Positions 59,460-64,000 of a stretch of 64,000 nucleotides of DNA are shown here, in pieces. This DNA comes from Miltoncostaea marina (lineage in GTDB: Bacteria; Actinomycetota; Thermoleophilia; Miltoncostaeales; Miltoncostaeaceae). Position 1 is the first letter of the stretch. Every line of letters starts with the position of its first letter. Both the position numbers and the translations under genes were made by a program. The stretch spans positions 1,892,501 to 1,956,500 of the forward strand of contig NZ_CP064655.1 of assembly GCF_018141525.1 (NCBI RefSeq). The letters are read 5' to 3'. The notes below the pieces were generated by a model, which was not told the origin of the DNA, searched no databases, and was given only the letters and a program-made list of their open reading frames with translations.

Positions 59460-60313
59460 CACCGCGCCGGGCCGACCTCCACGCCCACACCGTCGCGTCC
59501 GACGGCTCGCTGGCGCCCGCGGCGCTGGTCGAGCTGGCGGCCGCGGCGGGGGTCGGCGTGCTGGCGGTCACCGACCACGACACGCTCGACGGCGTCCCCG
59601 AGGCGCTGCGCGCGGGCGCGGCGCTCGGCGTGCGCGTGGTGCCCGGCGTCGAGCTGTCGGTGCGGGCGCCGTCCGGCTCCATGCACCTGCTCGGCTACTT
59701 CGCCGACCCGGCCCCCGAGCCGCTGGCCGGGCGCCTGGCCGAGCTGCGCGCCGCCCGGGCCGACCGGGCGCGGCGCATCGTCGAGCGCCTGGCCGAGCTC
59801 GGCGCCCCCGTGCGGATGGAGGACGTCGCCGCCCGGGCGGCCGGGCCGATCGGCCGGCCGCACCTCGCCGACGCCCTCGTGGCCGCCGGCCACGCCCGCG
59901 ACCGCGGCGACGCCTTCGCGCGCTACCTGGGCGACGAGGGGCCCGCGGTCGTGCCGCACGCGCGGCTCGAGCCGCGCGAGGCGATCCGGCTGGTGACCGC
60001 GTCCGGCGGCGCGGCGGTGCTCGCCCACCCGGCGTCGCTGCGCATGGGCGACCGCGAGCTGGCCGGCTGGGTGCGGCGCCTGGCCGGCTGGGGCCTGCGC
60101 GGCATCGAGGTGCACCGGCCCGAGCACACGCCGGAGCGACGCAGGCAGCTCGCCGGGCTCGCCCACCGCAACCGGCTGGTGGCGTGCGGCGGCTCGGACT
60201 TCCACCGCCCCGAGGACCCGCTGCGCCCCGGCGACACGGGCGACCCGCCGCTGCCGCCCGACGCCGTCGACCGGCTGCTGGCCGCCCGCCCGCAGGGTGA
60301 TCGGCTACCGTGA
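59456..60313 (+). CDS. PHP-domain phosphoesterase, start codon unresolved
   Basis: About 285 aa. PHP metal motifs are complete: [14 protein letters not shown] (HxH), [13 protein letters not shown] (DHD), VVPGVELSV (Glu), VLAHPASLR (His) and [12 protein letters not shown] (DxH). This is the RNase AM/TrpH-like family (YciV), acting on 5' phosphates or 3',5'-nucleoside bisphosphates, which would fit with cysH/cysC because PAPS use makes PAP. No ATG, GTG or TTG precedes the HxH motif in frame. The nearest plausible codon is GTA at 59456, which overlaps the cysC TAG (GTAG). Confidence 0.85.
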   Translation, partial: VAPRRADLHAHTVASDGSLAPAALVELAAAAGVGVLAVTDHDTLDGVPEALRAGAALGVRVVPGVELSVRAPSGSMHLLGYFADPAPEPLAGRLAELRAARADRARRIVERLAELGAPVRMEDVAARAAGPIGRPHLADALVAAGHARDRGDAFARYLGDEGPAVVPHARLEPREAIRLVTASGGAAVLAHPASLRMGDRELAGWVRRLAGWGLRGIEVHRPEHTPERRRQLAGLAHRNRLVACGGSDFHRPEDPLRPGDTGDPPLPPDAVDRLLAARPQGDRLP

Positions 60314-60317
60314 CCGC

Positions 60318-62120
60318 ATGACCACAGCGACCGACACCACCCCCTCCGGCCCGCGCGCGGCCGGGGTCCACTGGGACCTCTCCCCCCTCGTCGCCGACGC
60401 CGCCCAGGCCCGCGAGCGGCTCGCCGCGGCGCTGGAGCGCTCGCGGGCGTTCGAGGCCCGCTACCGCGGCGCCCTCGCCACGATCGACGGGCCCGGCCTG
60501 GCCGAGGCGCTGGCCGAGCTGGCCGCGATCGACAACGAGCTGTCGCGGGTCGGCTCCTACGCCAACCTGCGCGAGTCCGTCGACGTGACGAGCGAGGAGA
60601 ACAAGGACCTGGCGGCCGCCGTCGACCGCGGCATGGTGGAGGCGTCCAACGCGCTGCGCTTCTTCGACCTCGAGTGGCTGGCCCTCGACGAGGACCGCGC
60701 CCGCGAGCTGCACGACGCGCCCGAGGTGGCGGCCGACCGCCACTACCTGATCGCGCTGCGCCGCTTCGCGCCGCACACGCTGTCGGAGCCCGAGGAGCGG
60801 ATGCTCGCCGAGCGCAGCCCCGCGGCGGTCAGCGCCTGGCAGACGCTGTTCGGCCAGATCACCTCGACGCTCGAGGTGCCGTTCGACGCCGGCGACGGCG
60901 AGGGCGAGCAGCCGCACACGATCGACCGGCTGCTGGCGCTGGTGCGCCACCCCGGGCGCGACGTGCGCCGGCGCGCCCTCGAGACGCTCTACGAGGGCCT
61001 GGCGCCGCACGCCGACACGCTGTCGCACTGCTACGACACGCTCGTGGGCGACCGCCTGGCGATGGACAAGCTGCGCGGCTACGGCGGGCCGATGGAGCCC
61101 ACCCACCTGCGCAACGAGCTGCCGGGCCCGGTCGTCGAGGCGATGCTCGACGCCGTCGAGCGCCACTACGGCATCGCCCACCGCTGGTTCCGCGTCAAGG
61201 CCGGCCTGCTCGGCCTGGAGCGCCTGGAGCTGCACGACCAGTACGCGCCGATCGGCGAGGCGCGGGCCGTGGCCTACCCCGAGGCGCAGCGGCTCATCCG
61301 CGAGTCGTTCGGGCGCTTCTCGCCACGGGTCGAGGACGTGGCGCGCGGCTTCTTCGCCGAGTCGCGCATCGACGCCGAGCCGCGCGCCGGCAAGCGCGGC
61401 GGCGCCTTCTGCGCCCCGGTGGCGCAGGACGCCTCGCCGTACGTGCTGATGAACTTCACCGACAAGATGGACGACGTGATGACGCTGGCCCACGAGCTGG
61501 GCCACGGCATGCACTTCACCTTCTCGTCGGCCGCGCAGACGGCCCTGTCGATGGGCACCGGCCTGGCGCTCGCCGAGGTGCCCTCCACGTTCGCCGAGCT
61601 GCTCACCTTCGACCACCTGATGGAGACCGAGTCCGACCCGTCGACGCGCCGGTCGCTGCTGTCCGAGCGCGTCGAGGGCTCGTTCGCCACGGTCTTCCGC
61701 CAGACGGTCCTGGCCCGCTACGAGCAGCGCGCCTACGCGCTGCGCGCCGAGGGCGGCACCCTGACCGCCGACCGGCTCTCCGACATCTGGTTCGCCGAGA
61801 ACGAGAAGTACTACGGCGACACGCTGCTGCTGCCACAGGGCTACCGGCTGGGCTGGTCCTACATCCCCCACTTCATCTCGACACGCTTCTACACGTACGC
61901 CTACGTGTTCGCGCACCTCGCCACGCTGGCGCTCTACGCCCGCTACCGCGAGATCGGCGCCGGGTTCGTGGACGCGTACATCGCGTTCCTGTCGGCCGGC
62001 GGGTCGGCCACGCCCGATGAGCTGCTCGGGGGGCTCGGCGTGGACCTCTCGGACCCGGGGGTCTGGGAGCCCGGGTTCCGCGAGATGGAGCGGATGGTGG
62101 AGGCGGCCGAGGCGGGCTGA
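60318..62120 (+). CDS. pepF: Oligoendopeptidase F
   Basis: M3B metallopeptidase of 600 aa. The zinc motif is LAHELGHGMHFTF (HExxH), with the downstream Glu in LAEVPSTFAE. The N-terminal helical domain and the C-terminal GYRLGWSYIPHFISTRFYTYAYVFAHL complete the family pattern. Cleaves oligopeptides in the cytosol. ATG at 60318 is 6 nt after TACCGT (leaderless). A GTG at 60297 in frame overlaps the PHP gene and is less likely. Confidence 0.94.
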   Translation: MTTATDTTPSGPRAAGVHWDLSPLVADAAQARERLAAALERSRAFEARYRGALATIDGPGLAEALAELAAIDNELSRVGSYANLRESVDVTSEENKDLAAAVDRGMVEASNALRFFDLEWLALDEDRARELHDAPEVAADRHYLIALRRFAPHTLSEPEERMLAERSPAAVSAWQTLFGQITSTLEVPFDAGDGEGEQPHTIDRLLALVRHPGRDVRRRALETLYEGLAPHADTLSHCYDTLVGDRLAMDKLRGYGGPMEPTHLRNELPGPVVEAMLDAVERHYGIAHRWFRVKAGLLGLERLELHDQYAPIGEARAVAYPEAQRLIRESFGRFSPRVEDVARGFFAESRIDAEPRAGKRGGAFCAPVAQDASPYVLMNFTDKMDDVMTLAHELGHGMHFTFSSAAQTALSMGTGLALAEVPSTFAELLTFDHLMETESDPSTRRSLLSERVEGSFATVFRQTVLARYEQRAYALRAEGGTLTADRLSDIWFAENEKYYGDTLLLPQGYRLGWSYIPHFISTRFYTYAYVFAHLATLALYARYREIGAGFVDAYIAFLSAGGSATPDELLGGLGVDLSDPGVWEPGFREMERMVEAAEAG

Positions 62121-62155
62121 GCCCACCCCGGCGCGCCCCGCGCCACCCGCGGCGA

Positions 62156-62518
62156 TCAGCCCTTCGAGGCCTTCTTGGAGGCCTTCAGCGGGTTGAGCGC
62201 CTTCTGCACCTGCTCCGGCAGCTCGCCGATCGGGTAGAGCTGGCGCCCGCACTCGGAGCGCCGCGTCGGACGCGCGCGGCAGGTGGTGGGCTCGCTCCAC
62301 ACCGAGACGGTCCGGTGGCCGCGCTCGCAGAGGTAGACGCGCGCCTGGCGGCCCGCGGCGGGGCCGACCGGCTGCGGGATCGCCTCCTCGACGACCTCCT
62401 CCTCGATCGCGACGACGTCCGGGTCGTCCTGCGTGGCCTGCGCGGCGTCGGCGTCGGCCTGCTCCGGCGCGGCCACCTCGTCCGCGACGGCCTCGGCCGT
62501 CACCTCGCTCTCGCTCAT
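62156..62518 (-). CDS. Acidic protein with basic Cys-containing C-terminus, 120 aa
   Basis: The first 55 residues are very acidic (EVTAEAVADEVAAPEQADAD, DDPDVVAIEEEVVEEAIP). The second half is basic with three Cys (VYLCERGHRTV, TTCRARPTRRSECGRQ) and ends KASKKASKG. The Cys-x-x-x-His and Cys pair could bind zinc, but this is not a family I recognise. ATG at 62518 has AAGGAG 5 nt upstream and overlaps the stop of the HTH gene (ATGA), so the two form a unit. Confidence 0.7.
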   Translation of the reverse strand: MSESEVTAEAVADEVAAPEQADADAAQATQDDPDVVAIEEEVVEEAIPQPVGPAAGRQARVYLCERGHRTVSVWSEPTTCRARPTRRSECGRQLYPIGELPEQVQKALNPLKASKKASKG

Positions 62519-62949
62519 GCACGCTCCTTCGACGGACTGCTGACCGGGCCAGGATAGCGCCCCGCCCCGGGCTCGTCGTCGACCCACGTGAGCCCGCGCC
62601 GGCCGCGCATGCGGGCGAAGTTGGCCATCGCCCGGTCGAAGCCGACGACCGCCGGGTCGAGCAGCGCCCGCGCCCGCCAGAGCCGGTACTCCGCGAAGTG
62701 GCCCGGGTGCACGCCCAGCACCGACGCCAGCCGCTCCATCTGCTCGGCCGTCGGCGCCGCCCCGGTGCCCGTGCAGAGCTGGTGCAGGCGCGTGCGGCTG
62801 ATCGCCACGCCCTCGGCGCGCAGCAGGCTGCCGAGGCCGGAGACGGTCAGCCCGCGGCGGTCGAGCAGCCGCGACAGGGCCACGGCGAGCGGCTCCTCGC
62901 TGATGGCCGACGCGGGCCGGCTCGAGGCGATGTGCGGGGCGTTCGGCAT
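62515..62949 (-). CDS. HTH (XRE-like) regulator, 144 aa
   Basis: A helix-turn-helix protein. PLAVALSRLLDRRGLTVSGLGSLLRAEGVAISRTRLHQLCTG is an XRE/Lsr2-partner style DNA-binding region, followed by APTAEQMERLASVLGVHPGHFAEYR, as in actinobacterial regulators of the EspR type. The C-terminal part (VVGFDRAMANFARMRGR) may dimerise. ATG at 62949. It is divergent from the methyltransferase and coupled to the acidic 120-aa gene. Confidence 0.75.
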   Translation of the reverse strand: MPNAPHIASSRPASAISEEPLAVALSRLLDRRGLTVSGLGSLLRAEGVAISRTRLHQLCTGTGAAPTAEQMERLASVLGVHPGHFAEYRLWRARALLDPAVVGFDRAMANFARMRGRRGLTWVDDEPGAGRYPGPVSSPSKERA

Positions 62950-63004
62950 GCGGATCGCGCACACTACGCACGCCCCGCCCCCTCCGGAAGGACCACGACC
63001 GCGC

Positions 63005-63718
63005 ATGACCGGCCCCTCGGCGGGTTCGCACACGATCGGTGACGCCTCCGACCCGGTCGCCCGGCTGCGCCCGGTGCGCGAGCAGGTCGCGGTCGGCCCC
63101 CTGCGCCTGCGGATCGCGCGGCCGCCCTCCGCCGAGGACCTCATCGACGAGGACGACTACGCGCGCGACGAGCGCCTGCCCTACTGGGCCGAGCTGTGGC
63201 CGAGCGCCCGCGTGCTCGCCGAGCGCCTGGCGGTGGGCGGGCGCCCGGCGACCGCCGGCCGCCGGGTCGTGGAGCTCGGCTGCGGCGTCGGCGTGCCCGC
63301 CATCGTCGCCGCCCTCGCCGGCGCCGACGTGCTGGCCACCGACTGGTACGAGGAGGCGCTGGCCTTCACCCGCCACAACGCCGCCGCGAACGGCGCCCGC
63401 CTCGGCACGCTGCACGTCGACTGGAACGCCCCGCCCCCCGCCCTGCTCGACCGCCCGGCCGCCGACCTCGTGATCGGCGCCGACCTGCTCTACGAGGCCC
63501 GCAACGGCGGCGCCCTCGCCGCGCTGCTGCCGCGCATCCTGCGCCCCGGGGGCGAGGCGCTCGTCGCCGACCCGCGCCGCCCGCACGCCGACGCCCTCAT
63601 CGACCCCCTCGTCGCCGCCGGCTGGCGGCACGACCTCGAGGAGGTCCGCTACGCGGGCCGGCCGGACGAGTCGGGCTCGCTCATCCGCCTCCACCGGCTG
63701 ATCGCGCCGGGAGGCTGA
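63005..63718 (+). CDS. Class I SAM-dependent methyltransferase (Methyltransf_16 type)
   Basis: A 237-aa protein. The SAM motif I is VVELGCGVGVPAIVAALAG. ERLPYWAELWPSARVLAERL before it and LVIGADLLYE after it are typical of the protein lysine methyltransferase 16 group (ETFB/EEF1A-type relatives). The target is unknown. ATG at 63005 is the likely start. It is followed by tRNA-Asn in the same direction. Confidence 0.87.
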   Translation: MTGPSAGSHTIGDASDPVARLRPVREQVAVGPLRLRIARPPSAEDLIDEDDYARDERLPYWAELWPSARVLAERLAVGGRPATAGRRVVELGCGVGVPAIVAALAGADVLATDWYEEALAFTRHNAAANGARLGTLHVDWNAPPPALLDRPAADLVIGADLLYEARNGGALAALLPRILRPGGEALVADPRRPHADALIDPLVAAGWRHDLEEVRYAGRPDESGSLIRLHRLIAPGG

Positions 63719-63781
63719 CGGCCGGGAGCCGCTCGGCTACAGTGCCGCGCGCCACCGTTCGATACAGTGGTCGCTGAGCGA

Positions 63782-63853
63782 TCCTCGGTAGCTCAATGGT
63801 AGAGCATCCGGCTGTTAACCGGAGGGTTGCAGGTTCGAGTCCTGCCCGAGGAG
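63782..63853 (+). tRNA. tRNA-Asn (anticodon GTT)
   Basis: A 72-nt cloverleaf. Acceptor arms are TCCTCGG (63782-63788) and CCGAGGA (63846-63852), discriminator G. The D arm contains AGCTCAATGGTAGAGC. The anticodon loop CTGTTAA between TCCGG and CCGGA gives GTT at 63814-63816. The T arm holds GGTTCGAGTCC. CCA is not encoded. TACAGT at 63763-63768 may be its -10 box. Confidence 0.96.
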
Positions 63854-63859
63854 CTTCCG

Positions 63860-63886
63860 AAAAGCCCCGCTATCGGCGGGGTTTTT
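63860..63886 (+). terminator. Rho-independent terminator of tRNA-Asn
   Basis: CCCCGC (63865-63870) and GCGGGG (63876-63881) form the core, extended by an upstream A-run pairing with five T (63882-63886). This is the only T-tailed terminator recognised in the window. Confidence 0.85.
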
Positions 63887-64000
63887 CGTTGGCCGGGGTC
63901 AGGCCGGAGTCGCCAGATCCTGGTCCGTGACCCCGTCGGACCCAGGCGCCCGCGTCGCGCCACCATCCCCGGGGCCGTCCCGCGGTGGACGACCGGCGAT
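63887..64000. other. No gene recognised
   Basis: The last 114 bp after the terminator show no convincing ORF, RNA or repeat of the tRNA 3' end. There is no sign here of an element integrated at the tRNA gene. Confidence 0.6.

Noticed and set aside
63782-64000. Integrated element at tRNA-Asn
   Set aside because: No integrase and no direct repeat of the tRNA 3' end is visible, but only 114 bp of flank is available.

Overview
The window is about 64 kb of very GC-rich DNA (roughly three quarters G+C) with tightly packed genes, frequent GTG starts, ATGA/GTGA/TGATG stop-start overlaps and many genes that appear leaderless (a TANNNT box 6-8 nt before the start codon). Gene content and style fit an actinobacterium. 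I favour class Thermoleophilia (Solirubrobacterales or relatives), partly from an anti-sigma-like domain protein that resembles ones from that group, but this is inference. No phage, plasmid, integrase, IS transposase, rRNA or CRISPR was seen.

Layout. 1-7.5 kb (minus strand): a compact run leuB, maoC-like hydratase, ilvE, cimA, DegT aminotransferase, argH, mpg (frameshifted), tyrS (cut by the window edge). 7.5-13.1 kb (minus): a four-gene signalling/glycosyltransferase operon: response regulator, HEAT-repeat membrane protein, family 2 glycosyltransferase, MASE1 histidine kinase. 13.3-14.7 kb: cupin and zinc alcohol dehydrogenase. 14.7-15.8 kb: non-coding repeat region A. 15.8-19.5 kb: leuA (with a Leu-rich leader peptide), leuC, leuD. 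19.6-20.4 kb: secreted protein. 20.5-24.8 kb: ilvN, ilvC, class V aminotransferase, serA. 24.9-28.1 kb: gatCAB, preceded by a short repeat element C. 28.3-39.3 kb: CopC-CopD fusion, small membrane proteins, heme A synthase (ctaA), DksA/TraR protein, a secreted glucosaminidase-like protein, DUF309, quinone oxidoreductase, ABC-F, M42 peptidase, rhomboid protease. 39.5-44.2 kb: glutamate synthase large subunit. 44.2-45.2 kb: repeat region B, an inverted near-copy of A. 45.3-48.8 kb: glycine-betaine-type ABC transporter (ATPase with CBS domains, two permeases, lipoprotein). 48.8-55 kb: ABC-F (Uup type), RNase D, UspA, small alarmone hydrolase and Ppx/GppA starting from the same CATG. 55-57.7 kb: DUF4260-TetR pair with a 43-bp operator, then a decayed ABC exporter. 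57.7-60.3 kb: SUI1/YciH, cysH, cysC, PHP phosphoesterase. 60.3-63.7 kb: oligoendopeptidase F, an HTH regulator with an acidic partner, a methyltransferase. 63.8 kb: tRNA-Asn(GTT) with a terminator.

Metabolically the window is dominated by branched-chain amino acid synthesis (cimA, leuABCD, ilvN, ilvC, ilvE; no ilvB is present), serine (serA plus a likely SerC substitute), arginine (argH), glutamate (gltB) and sulfate assimilation (cysH, cysC).

The most unusual feature is a family of non-coding elements at three places (A 15.2-15.7 kb, B 44.25-44.7 kb, C 28.09-28.24 kb). They share ordered hairpins whose stems differ by compensatory changes while their loops are conserved, including a GNRA-type loop with an adjacent unpaired A. 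All three lie downstream of one gene and upstream of the leaderless promoter of the next, in the same orientation relative to transcription. A and B additionally carry tandem arrays of 68-91 bp units.
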